Positions 1-6,011 of a stretch of DNA of 7,115 nt are shown here, piece by piece; the stretch's first letter is position 1; each line of letters starts with the position of its first letter. The position numbers and the translations under genes are program-made. The stretch is from JAXGPP01 sp964436865. Its GTDB lineage: Bacteria; Planctomycetota; Planctomycetia; Pirellulales; Thermoguttaceae. The stretch is from contig CAYTFK010000350.1 of NCBI GenBank assembly GCA_964436865.1, positions 1-7,115 of the forward strand, read 5' to 3'. The notes below the pieces were generated by a model. That model was not told the DNA's origin. It saw only the letters and a program-made list of their open reading frames with translations, and ran no database searches.

Positions 1-326
1 GGCCGTCGCTGGCCGTCGTCGATGCTGGCCAGGATGGCGAACGGGGCCGCCGCCGGGTCGGGGGTTGCAAACCGTTCGATGTGGATGCTCTCGATGCGGG
101 CTTGGGCAGGAGGCTGGCGAAGGACGCGGCAGAACGCATCGAGCGAATCGGGTGTTCCCTGGACCTCGATGCGAACGACGCCGGCTTCATTGCGGACCCA
201 CCCGGCGAGGTTGAGGCGACGGGCGGCATTGAAGACGAACGGCCGAAAACCGACCCCCTGAACGACGCCACGGACCGTGATCGACAAGCGTTCGACGGTT
301 TGAGGGGTGGCGACGGGCTGACTCAT
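1..326 (-). CDS. hypF: HypF, carbamoyltransferase for hydrogenase maturation (5' part only)
   Basis: This is the N-terminal 108 residues of HypF; the rest lies beyond the left edge. HypF uses carbamoyl phosphate and ATP to carbamoylate the C-terminal Cys of HypE, the source of the CN ligands on the Fe of [NiFe]-hydrogenase, in the cytosol. Reading from the ATG at 326-324, the visible part is an acylphosphatase-like domain. The signature VRGVVQGVGFRPF spans residues 18-30, with the catalytic-type Arg28, and GWVRN spans 42-46, with Asn46; these match the Arg/Asn pair of the acylphosphatase fold. The conserved 'GVGFRPF...GWVRN' spacing is typical of HypF rather than of a free acylphosphatase. 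The frame is also still open at residue 108, longer than a typical ~90-residue acylphosphatase. The zinc-finger, YrdC-like and Kae1-like domains would follow outside the window. There is no clear Shine-Dalgarno site before the start. The gene lies 141 bp downstream of hypB in the same direction, probably in one transcript. Confidence 0.92.
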   Translation of the reverse strand, partial: MSQPVATPQTVERLSITVRGVVQGVGFRPFVFNAARRLNLAGWVRNEAGVVRIEVQGTPDSLDAFCRVLRQPPAQARIESIHIERFATPDPAAAPFAILASIDDGQRR

Positions 327-467
327 GGCTCATTGGAGGGGCAGGGGCGTGATCCGCTACCGCCAGTTTAGCCCCACCGGGGAGATTTGTAACTTCCACC
401 TGGCAAAAATCGGCCACATTCATTCGCACAAATCGCGCGGCGAAGTGTCGCGGCGCCAGCAGGGCTT

Positions 468-1130
468 TCAGGTGGAACGCGGCCCGCGGGCGGCCTTCTG
501 CGCCAGCCAGTCGGCCAGCGCCGGGATGCCATCGCCGGTGCGGGCCGAAACCTGGAAGATGGATGCTTCCGGGGCCAGACGCTTCATGTCGCCGCAGGCC
601 TGGGCGACGTCAAAATCGGTGTGCGGCAGCAGATCGATCTTGGTGATGACCAGGGCATCGGACCGCTGAAAGATCGTGGGGTATTTGATGAGCTTGTCGT
701 GTCCCTCGGTGGTGCTCAGGGCAACGATCCGCAGGTGCTCGCCGAGATCGAAACCGGCGGTGCAGACGAGGTTGCCGACGTTTTCGATCAGAAGCAGGTT
801 TACGCCGGCGAGGTCGAGGCTGTCTTTGGCCGCGGCAATCATCGTGGCGTCGAGATGGCAAGCGCCCTCAGTATTGATTTGGACGACGGGCACCCCCAAC
901 CGTTCGATCCGCTCGGCGTCGATCGAACCGGCGATGTCTCCCTCGATGACGGCGGGGGAGAGCCGACCGCGGATCTGGGCGAACAAGGCCTCAAGGAGGG
1001 TCGTCTTGCCGCAGCCGGGCGAGCCGACGAGATTGACGCCAAAGACCCCGATAGCGTTGAGGGCCTCGCGATTGTCCTGGGCGAGCTGATCGTTGGCTTT
1101 GAGTATCTTCTTGGCCGCAACAATTTTCAT
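468..1130 (-). CDS. hypB: HypB, nickel-incorporation GTPase for hydrogenase maturation
   Basis: This 220-residue SIMIBI-class GTPase helps insert nickel into the large subunit of [NiFe]-hydrogenase, normally together with HypA. Visible motifs are a Walker A loop GSPGCGKTT at residues 36-44; VIEGDIAG at 61-68; GACHLDA at 89-95; ENVGNLVC at 116-123; and STTEGHDK at 139-146. TKID at 163-166 stands where the guanine-specificity NKxD motif is expected, so Thr replaces Asn. Cys91, His92 and Cys123 correspond to the Cys-His...Cys metal site of the G domain known from E. coli and H. pylori HypB. The N-terminus lacks the CxxCGC nickel motif of E. coli HypB and the His-rich stretch of other homologues. 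The frame stays open to 1382, but homology begins at MKIVAAK. The ATG at 1130 has GGAG at 1142-1139 with an 8-nt spacer, so this start is chosen. No hypA lies directly upstream. Confidence 0.95.
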   Translation of the reverse strand: MKIVAAKKILKANDQLAQDNREALNAIGVFGVNLVGSPGCGKTTLLEALFAQIRGRLSPAVIEGDIAGSIDAERIERLGVPVVQINTEGACHLDATMIAAAKDSLDLAGVNLLLIENVGNLVCTAGFDLGEHLRIVALSTTEGHDKLIKYPTIFQRSDALVITKIDLLPHTDFDVAQACGDMKRLAPEASIFQVSARTGDGIPALADWLAQKAARGPRST

Positions 1131-1138
1131 CAAACATT

Positions 1139-1142
1139 CTCC
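1139..1142 (-). promoter_or_regulatory. Shine-Dalgarno site of hypB
   Basis: GGAG on the minus strand lies 8 nt before the ATG at 1130. It supports the short 220-residue HypB over the longer open frame that continues to 1382. It also argues against the out-of-frame ATG at 1137-1135, which would sit only 1 nt from the site. Confidence 0.65.
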
Positions 1143-1193
1143 GAGGCGCCGCCACCAATAGACTGGCCGCAAAAGTGTCTGGATCTGGAATTC

Positions 1194-1217
1194 TGTCCTG
1201 AAAGGGGCGGCAGGACA
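1194..1217. promoter_or_regulatory. Inverted repeat TGTCCTG-N10-CAGGACA upstream of hypB
   Basis: TGTCCTG at 1194-1200 and CAGGACA at 1211-1217 are perfect 7-bp inverted copies separated by 10 bases. The centre is about 75 bp upstream of the hypB start. The spacing fits either a dimeric regulator operator or an RNA hairpin with a 10-nt loop in the hypB leader. No regulator is identified. A 7-bp dyad can occur by chance in GC-rich DNA, so the functional call is tentative. Confidence 0.35.
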
Positions 1218-1464
1218 AGGGACGCAAGGGGGCGGAGCCGAGCCCGTCGAGCCCCTCTCTCGGCCTCTGCCGACGCCGTTCGACTGGGTCGCAGTGGGGG
1301 GATGGCGGGCCGCAATCTCCGCTACGGGCGAACGGTGTATGCGCTTTCCCGAAGTGAAACGGCAATTCGGGCTGGCCAACACAGTTGCGACTGGGTAGTG
1401 GCGGTTGTGGTCTTTCGGCTACCGCCGGCCGCGCAATTCGATAGGAGAAATGCAAGTCGGCCGG

Positions 1465-1470
1465 TATATT
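1465..1470 (+). promoter_or_regulatory. Candidate -10 box for the kinase gene
   Basis: TATATT matches five of six bases of the TATAAT consensus and is one of few AT-rich hexamers in the gap. It lies about 100 bp before the kinase ATG at 1571, giving a predicted leader of about 95 nt that would include the hairpin at 1485-1511. No convincing -35 hexamer lies 16-18 bp upstream, so this is weak. Confidence 0.25.
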
Positions 1471-1484
1471 GTTGCTGGCGAAGG

Positions 1485-1511
1485 CCCGGTGACACGGAGG
1501 CGGTGTCCGGG
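1485..1511 (+). promoter_or_regulatory. Bulged hairpin in the putative kinase leader
   Basis: GACAC (1491-1495) pairs with GTGTC (1503-1507) around a 7-nt loop. Flanking bases extend the stem: G1489 with C1508, and C1485-C1487 with G1509-G1511, leaving T1490 and G1488 as single-base bulges. It sits 60 nt before the kinase start, with no U-tract, so it is not a terminator. It may be a leader structure, a dyad for a DNA-binding protein, or chance. Confidence 0.3.
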
Positions 1512-1570
1512 TGAGACATGTACCGCCTGCCGGTTGGCCAGGATGACTGCCGGAAGAAAGCGGACTTCTT

Positions 1571-2683
1571 ATGTCGACAACGACGTTCATCGACGCGACT
1601 GCCACGCGAACTCGGGGCGGTCATTCCGTAGTGAGGTGCCCGGTGGCGTTGATGCCTCATTACCGGGCGATTCTGGACGAAAAGCGGCTCAGCCGCACGG
1701 AGCATTACCACCTGATCCGGCTGTTGGGATCGGGGGGCCAAGGGGTCGTCTATCTCAGCGAGCGCCGCGGGATCGACAGCTTCACGATTCCGGCGGCCTT
1801 GAAGATTTTCTCTCCGGAGCGGTTTGAGAGCGAGCGGCAGTACGACGAGGCGATGGGGCATATCGCGCATGTCGCCGCCCAGGTGTCGCAGATCCAGCAG
1901 GACAATCTGCTGGATGTGCACAACTGGTTCGATCGCCGCCGCATCCGCGTGATGGAGATGGAGTGGATCGACGGGTTCGACCTGCGCCATCTCCTGACGC
2001 CGAGCATGCTGGACCGCGTGTTCAGCAAGGTGAGCAACAAGCGATGGAGGTATGTGAACGAGGTAGTGGTGACGGCGGGGCCGGTCCAGCCGCGGCTCAA
2101 GCCGGGAGTGGCGATCGCGGTAGTCCGCGATTGCCTGGCGGCGCTGGCGGCGCTGCACCGCCGGCGGATCGTGCACGGCGACCTCAAGCCGTCGAACGTG
2201 ATGCTGAAGCGGACGGGCAACGCCAAGGTGGTCGATATCGGCTCGGCTTTTCTGCTGGACGCGCCGCCGGCGCAGCCGGTCTGCACGCCGGCCTACGCGG
2301 CTCCGGAGGTGCTGGAGCGGAGCGCGTGCGCGCAGCAGTCGGACCTGGCCAGCCTCGGCTATGTGCTCATCGAGATGCTCACCGGCCGGCCGCCGTTCCT
2401 CGGACTGACCGACTTCCACGAGCTATTGCAGGCGAAACGACTTCTCGCCCAGCAGTTGCATACCATCCTTCCGCAAGAGGTGGTCCGCAATGAACTGCTG
2501 ATGAACTTCTGCCGGCGGCTGATCGCGCCCGATCCGGCGCGGCGTTTTCCGGGAGCGGGCGAGGCCGACCTCGACCCGGAAGGCGCGGCCGCGATCCAGC
2601 GCCAACTGGTCAAAGGCGACCTGGCGAGCGAATACGACAACGATATCCGGCTATGGCTGGAATCGATCGAGGAGCTCGACTGA
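1571..2683 (+). CDS. Soluble Ser/Thr protein kinase with HGD and DIG motifs
   Basis: This 370-residue Hanks-type kinase would transfer phosphate from ATP to Ser/Thr of an unknown target. Visible features are a glycine loop GSGGQGVV (53-60); the ATP-anchoring Lys78 in AALKIF; catalytic loop HGDLKPSN (202-209) with Asp204, Lys206 and Asn209; metal-binding Asp222 in DIG (usual DFG); APE at 244-246; the F-helix Asp258; and a conserved-type Arg in DPARRF (321-326). The usual HRD arginine is Gly203, making it a non-RD kinase. Residues from about 143 to 178 form an extra segment before the alphaE helix. I see no membrane span, PASTA, FHA or other sensor domain, so it is probably cytosolic. The first ATG after an in-frame stop (1544-1546) is at 1571, with only weak GGA-type ribosome sites. 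Met28 (ATG at 1652) is an alternative start that keeps the whole domain. It is divergent from hypB; any link with hydrogenase maturation is unproven. Confidence 0.92.
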   Translation: MSTTTFIDATATRTRGGHSVVRCPVALMPHYRAILDEKRLSRTEHYHLIRLLGSGGQGVVYLSERRGIDSFTIPAALKIFSPERFESERQYDEAMGHIAHVAAQVSQIQQDNLLDVHNWFDRRRIRVMEMEWIDGFDLRHLLTPSMLDRVFSKVSNKRWRYVNEVVVTAGPVQPRLKPGVAIAVVRDCLAALAALHRRRIVHGDLKPSNVMLKRTGNAKVVDIGSAFLLDAPPAQPVCTPAYAAPEVLERSACAQQSDLASLGYVLIEMLTGRPPFLGLTDFHELLQAKRLLAQQLHTILPQEVVRNELLMNFCRRLIAPDPARRFPGAGEADLDPEGAAAIQRQLVKGDLASEYDNDIRLWLESIEELD

Positions 2684-2725
2684 TACCGGCGCGCCTGCAA
2701 CGCCTGGCGCTACAGGTTTCGGCAT

Positions 2726-2753
2726 CCCGCCGCGCCAGCGCGACCACGGCGGG
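2726..2753 (+). terminator. Possible hairpin after the kinase gene
   Basis: CCCGCCG (2726-2732) pairs with CGGCGGG (2747-2753) over a 14-nt loop, 43 bp after the kinase stop. It is followed by GATTTGG rather than a run of T, so intrinsic termination is doubtful. An alternative small stem GCGC-CA-GCGC lies across the loop (2732-2741). It could be a transcript-end structure or chance in GC-rich DNA. Confidence 0.25.
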
Positions 2754-2770
2754 GATTTGGCGGCGGCCTC

Positions 2771-2799
2771 TTGCACTGGAGCGGCTGGCGGCGTACAAG
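2771..2799 (+). promoter_or_regulatory. Candidate promoter of the beta-helix gene
   Basis: TTGCAC (2771-2776) and TACAAG (2794-2799) are separated by exactly 17 bp and match the sigma70-type consensus at 3/6 and 4/6 positions. The predicted transcript would start near 2806, giving a leader of about 35 nt that contains the AGGGAG ribosome site. The matches are modest; the spacing and location are the main support. Confidence 0.3.
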
Positions 2800-2829
2800 T
2801 TGGGCGGATTGAGACCCTCTTGAACCGCC

Positions 2830-2835
2830 AGGGAG
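2830..2835 (+). promoter_or_regulatory. Shine-Dalgarno site of the beta-helix gene
   Basis: AGGGAG lies 6 nt before the ATG at 2842. It is one of the few good ribosome sites in the window and fixes the start directly before a signal peptide. Confidence 0.65.
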
Positions 2836-2841
2836 CCTGCC

Positions 2842-4095
2842 ATGAGATCCGTCAGCCTGATCGCGATTGCACTGGTTCTTTCTCTGCCCGCCGCGATCAT
2901 TTCCGGCGCCGACGCACCTCAGGCGGCAGCCGTGATTGACGCCGCGCAGTTTCCGGATCTGCAGGCGGCGATGGACGCCGTGCCCGAAGCCGGCGGATTG
3001 GTGAAGATTCCACCCGGCGAATATCGGCTGGCGAAGCCGCTGGTACTGTCGCGGAGCAATACACGGGTAATCGGCTCCGGCGCGGCGACGGTGCTGATCA
3101 ACACCAACGTCGAGGGACAGCCGGCGCTGGTAGTCCGCCCGGCCGATCTGGAGCAAAACCCGCGCGCGTACCTGTGGCGGGTGCAACTGGCCGATTTTCG
3201 CATCCAGGGCGACCCGGAGGCCGTCGACGGCAAGAGCACGCAGCCCAAGGGGGGCGACGGCCTGCTGGCGGAGAACGTGAACGAGCTCTACCTGCACGGT
3301 TTGAGCATCGACCACAACGGCGGCCACGGCGCGAATCTGGTCCGCTGCACGGAGGACCCGCGAATCTGCAATTCGATTTTCACCTACAACCGCCAGGCGG
3401 GCGTGAACATCGACGCGGGCCACGACATTGTGGTGAACGCGAACCAGTTTGAAGAGAACCAGGATGCGCTGGTGTGCCGCGACAGCTTCAACTTGTGCAT
3501 GAACGGCAACAACATCGACGACCACCTGGGCAACGGCGTGGTGATCGAGAACACATACGGTTCGGTCCTCTCGGGCAACATGATCGAGGAATGCGAGGGG
3601 ACGGCGATCATTCTCGATCGCGACTGCTACGGCATCACGATCAGCGCCAACGTGCTGGCCGACGATTTCGGCGGCGGCATCGACCTGCGCGACGCGTGGG
3701 GTTGCACCATCTCGGCGAACACGTTTACCATCGACCCGGTGCGGTCGATCACCGTGCGGGCGGCAAGCGGACGGATCACCATCACGGGCAACAATTTTTC
3801 GGACAGCTACATCGGCGACCAGACGAAGCGCGAGGGGAAGCCGAACCTTGCCACGGGCATCCTGTTGGAAGGGACGACCGATATCGTGATCTCGGGCAAC
3901 CTGTTCTCGGGTCTTGCCAACCAGGCGGTTGAAGCCGATGAGAAATGCCGGCGGATCTTGATAATGGGCAACATCGTGACCGGGGTCAACGCCTCGGCCG
4001 AAGCGGCGGGCAAGCCAGCGGTGGAAATTCGTGCCACGGAAGGGGTGGAAATGGGCACGAACCTGCTCGACACGGGCGAGACGCGGCAGAAGTAG
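2842..4095 (+). CDS. Secreted right-handed parallel beta-helix protein
   Basis: This 417-residue exported protein begins with a Sec-type signal peptide: Arg2, a hydrophobic core at about residues 5-20, and likely cleavage near GADA (22-25). Residues 35-62 (DLQAAMDAVP, then GGLVKIPPGEY) resemble the start of the pectate-lyase-3 / beta-helix superfamily. The rest is a solenoid of PbH1-type coils with recurrent xGN/xAN-hydrophobic turns. The aligned Asn residues fall at about 177, 201, 223, 246, 270, 293, 317, 353 and 377, that is 22-24 residues per coil, with one 36-residue step where a loop (about 320-337) is inserted. Eight Cys remain after the signal peptide. A polysaccharide lyase, epimerase or carbohydrate-binding role is possible for this fold, but I cannot point to a catalytic set, so the substrate is unknown. 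It lies 158 bp after the kinase on the same strand and likely has its own promoter. Confidence 0.9.
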   Translation: MRSVSLIAIALVLSLPAAIISGADAPQAAAVIDAAQFPDLQAAMDAVPEAGGLVKIPPGEYRLAKPLVLSRSNTRVIGSGAATVLINTNVEGQPALVVRPADLEQNPRAYLWRVQLADFRIQGDPEAVDGKSTQPKGGDGLLAENVNELYLHGLSIDHNGGHGANLVRCTEDPRICNSIFTYNRQAGVNIDAGHDIVVNANQFEENQDALVCRDSFNLCMNGNNIDDHLGNGVVIENTYGSVLSGNMIEECEGTAIILDRDCYGITISANVLADDFGGGIDLRDAWGCTISANTFTIDPVRSITVRAASGRITITGNNFSDSYIGDQTKREGKPNLATGILLEGTTDIVISGNLFSGLANQAVEADEKCRRILIMGNIVTGVNASAEAAGKPAVEIRATEGVEMGTNLLDTGETRQK

Positions 4096-4219
4096 CGTCG
4101 ACCGAGCCGTCGGGTTGAGACGCCGCCCGGGATTGGCGATAGAACCACTTCCGCCTTATCGCGGTTCGTTCCGCGAAAGGTCGGTTCCTGAAGGCCGACA
4201 GTCATTGACTCCCCGCCGT
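4096..4219. other. Convergent intergenic region with hairpins
   Basis: These 124 bp separate the ends of two convergent genes. TCGCGG (4159-4164) and CCGCGA (4171-4176) form a perfect 6-bp stem with a TTCGTT loop. GTCGG (4180-4184) and CCGAC (4195-4199) form a second stem. Neither is followed by a T run on either strand. They could act as a two-way transcript end or 3'-end stabilising structure, but a classic intrinsic terminator is not visible. Confidence 0.35.
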
Positions 4220-4723
4220 TCACTTGCCGTTGGGGTTGTGCAGCCAGCGCTCGATCTGGTCGTGCTCGAACGCCAGCGGGTCGAGGGCGCCGTGGAGTTC
4301 CTGGATGGCTTTGACGATTCCCCAGAACATGGCCCCCGCCCCGGCCACAAAGAGCGCCAGCGCCAGTACGCCCAGCAACTCGGCCATGGGGGCGAGCCCC
4401 AGCGCCAGCGAGCAGCCAAGCATCGAGAGCACCGAGATGAGGAGGCACACGAGGGAATCGCGCAGCAGGCGGACGCGGACGAACAGGCGGTGCCCCAACT
4501 CGTCGAGAATCTGAATCCGCTTGCTCAAGTGATCTCCCTCGGCTGTGCCGGGCGGCATCGTCACCAGACGGGCGATAAGGTCGAACCGTTCCTTGTTGAT
4601 CGCCCGGGTGCGACTGGCCACCGCCGCCAGCCGGTTGTAGAGCGCCAGGCAGAGCAGCCCGTTGGCGGAGATCATTACTACCGGGGCCACGAAAGATTCG
4701 ACGGTCTGGAGCGCTTGCTGCAT
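4220..4723 (-). CDS. DUF2721-type integral membrane protein
   Basis: This 167-residue protein has three probable membrane segments: about residues 10-32, with FVAPVVMISANGLLCLALYN; 90-111; and 115-138. Between the first and second lies a charged cytosolic or periplasmic segment with NRLAAVASRTRAINKER at 30-46, which could form a helix or coiled coil. The pattern 'PVVxISxxGLL...NRLxxVxxRxRxxxxE' followed by a hydrophobic C-terminal hairpin is that of the DUF2721 family, whose function is unknown. A short charged tail (about 148-167) extends past the last helix. It begins 40 bp after the stop of the lipoprotein gene on the same strand, so the two are probably co-transcribed. The ATG at 4723 is preceded by an A-rich run (CAAAAA) without a Shine-Dalgarno site. 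The family call is from memory of its motif pattern. Confidence 0.82.
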   Translation of the reverse strand: MQQALQTVESFVAPVVMISANGLLCLALYNRLAAVASRTRAINKERFDLIARLVTMPPGTAEGDHLSKRIQILDELGHRLFVRVRLLRDSLVCLLISVLSMLGCSLALGLAPMAELLGVLALALFVAGAGAMFWGIVKAIQELHGALDPLAFEHDQIERWLHNPNGK

Positions 4724-4763
4724 TTTTTGTCGCGGGAAGGAACGCGAGGAAGGGCGGGGCCTG

Positions 4764-6011
4764 CTACGGTGCCGTCCCGCCGGCCGGTGGTTCTCGCCGC
4801 GGCGCGAGGATCAACGTCACCGGGGTGTCGCGCGGCGGAATGCGTTCGGTGAACGCTTCGAACAGAAGCGAGGCATTGGCGTCGGTGCTCTTCACCGGGA
4901 CGTCGAGCACGGCGCTGGGGAAATTCGACACGCAGATCAGATCCCCCTCGTTGTCGGCCTGGTAGTACTCCTGGCCGGTTTCCTCGTTCTTGAGGAACTG
5001 GCTGCCGGCGAACACCCAGGGCTGCTCCATAGGCTTCTTGGTTCGCATGTCGCGGACCCACTCCTGGCCCCGCGCGTGCTGCACCTGGCCCGCAGCGTCT
5101 TTGAAGGCGAGAAGGACCTCGATCTCCGGGCCACTCGCCGGAACGAACTCGGGAATGAACCGCACCGGGTTGCCCGGTTCGACGCCGGTGGCCAGCAGTC
5201 CGGCGTGCAGAAGGTAGGCCTGTACGGGAATCGAGATGATCGCCTCGTGCTCCTTGGAGCCTCGCATGCAGGCGAACAGTTCCAGGGGGACCTCACGCTG
5301 CACCACCGAGCCGAGCATGACCACGCGACGTTCGGTCTTGTCGAACCAGATCGGGTAGCGGGGATGGAGCCGCTCGAGGCCGGCAGCATTTTCCACCAAC
5401 GGCTCGCCAAGCGCTGCGATGGCGGCCGCCAGTTCCTGCTCCGGATCGGGCGGTTCGTAGGGCTCCCGATCGAGCGCCGCCATTCCCAGCCAGTCGCTGG
5501 CGAGCACCTCGCTGCCATCGAGGATCTCGACGCTGTGGGTAAACGACCCGGCCCGCGCGGGCCGCACCGTGATCGGCAGCTTGCGGGACTCGCCCGGCGA
5601 AAGGTCGGCCAGCGGCGAGGTGCTTTCGCCGACCCGCTCCAGACCCCAATCCGACTGCTGGCGCAACCGGAGGCCCTTGGCCACGTCCGTGCCGCGGTTG
5701 GTGATTGTCAACTCAAGCTGTGTTTCCTCACCGACCATCAGTTCCTCGGGGCCGGTAAGCTCGACTTCGATAGGGTTCTTAGCGCCAGGTGGCTCGGCTG
5801 GCTTGGCATCGCCGGCCGCGTGGTCCTCTTCGCCAGCCGGGTGGAGAAGCGGCTCGTCTCGGGAAGGGACTGACGGCGCAACCGGTTCGCCGGGAGGAGG
5901 CTTCGGCCCGCGGGGCTCATCCCCGCTTTCCTGCCGGCAGGCGGACAGGCCGAGAATCACTGCGAAAGCGATCGCCGCCGCGACATACGTGGTCGATTGG
6001 GACCGTTCCAT
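4764..6011 (-). CDS. Lipoprotein with Ig/CARDB-like and YdjY-type domains
   Basis: This 415-residue envelope protein has an N-terminal signal with a hydrophobic run (10-22) and lipobox LSAC (22-25), so Cys25 is the likely lipidated residue. A Pro/Glu-rich linker (about 26-78) follows. Residues 80-175 look like an Ig-like/CARDB adhesion or scaffold beta-sandwich (ITNRGTDVAKGL, then a SPGESRKL-type turn). Residues 212-405 resemble a YdjY-type domain of unknown function: PLELFACMRGSKEHE (242-256), AYLLHAGLL (265-273), QEWVRDM (316-322), PWVFAGSQF (331-339) and CVSNFPSAVLDVPV (360-373). I recall close relatives as uncharacterised planctomycete proteins, and E. coli YdjY is itself poorly understood. 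No enzymatic motif is evident. The start at 6011 has no good Shine-Dalgarno site but sits directly before the signal sequence. It leads the unit that includes the DUF2721 gene and is divergent from the gene at 6122. Confidence 0.85.
   Translation of the reverse strand: MERSQSTTYVAAAIAFAVILGLSACRQESGDEPRGPKPPPGEPVAPSVPSRDEPLLHPAGEEDHAAGDAKPAEPPGAKNPIEVELTGPEELMVGEETQLELTITNRGTDVAKGLRLRQQSDWGLERVGESTSPLADLSPGESRKLPITVRPARAGSFTHSVEILDGSEVLASDWLGMAALDREPYEPPDPEQELAAAIAALGEPLVENAAGLERLHPRYPIWFDKTERRVVMLGSVVQREVPLELFACMRGSKEHEAIISIPVQAYLLHAGLLATGVEPGNPVRFIPEFVPASGPEIEVLLAFKDAAGQVQHARGQEWVRDMRTKKPMEQPWVFAGSQFLKNEETGQEYYQADNEGDLICVSNFPSAVLDVPVKSTDANASLLFEAFTERIPPRDTPVTLILAPRREPPAGGTAP

Larger units (their letters stand above)
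1131..1570. other. Non-coding divergent region between hypB and the kinase gene
   Basis: This gap of 440 bp separates two genes transcribed away from each other, so it should hold both promoters. Open frames crossing it on either strand are extensions or antisense shadows of hypB or of the kinase and show no recognisable protein. It holds a 7-bp inverted repeat (1194-1217), an AT-rich TATATT box (1465-1470) and a bulged hairpin (1485-1511), each listed separately. I see no TTGACA-like -35 box at proper spacing to TATATT, no tRNA and no clear riboswitch. A small RNA or upstream peptide cannot be excluded by eye. Confidence 0.7.

Noticed and set aside
1..20. Tandem GGCCGTCG repeat at the left edge
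   Set aside because: Two copies 10 bp apart lie within the hypF coding frame and are explained by the residues DDGQRR; no sign of a longer array.
187..429. Minus-strand small open frame starting between hypB and hypF
   Set aside because: Most of it overlaps hypF out of frame, with no ribosome site and no known motif; the hypF frame carries the acylphosphatase signature.
327..467. Terminator or small RNA between hypB and hypF
   Set aside because: Only a 4-bp CCCC/GGGG stem is visible, with no T-run, so nothing supports separating the two genes into different transcripts.
621..1514. Plus-strand open frame of 297 codons over hypB
   Set aside because: It is antisense to a clear hypB with intact motifs; the translation has no recognisable domain and reflects high-GC codon structure.
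1405..1827. Plus-strand frame with ATG at 1450 and AGGAG just before it, as an upstream peptide or alternative kinase start
   Set aside because: AGGAG is only 2 nt from the ATG, too close for normal use. The frame runs 257 bases into the kinase out of register without any motif.
1322..2419. Minus-strand open frame of 365 codons over the kinase
   Set aside because: The composition is dominated by Arg/His/Ala/Leu, typical of the antisense of a GC-rich gene, and it conflicts with the motif-bearing kinase.
2710..3525. Minus-strand open frame of 271 codons over the beta-helix gene
   Set aside because: It is a shadow of the beta-helix coding frame, which has a signal peptide, a ribosome site and a regular repeat.
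4662..5873. Plus-strand open frame of 403 codons over the lipoprotein gene
   Set aside because: The opposite strand has a lipobox signal peptide and conserved-looking domain motifs; the plus reading has neither.
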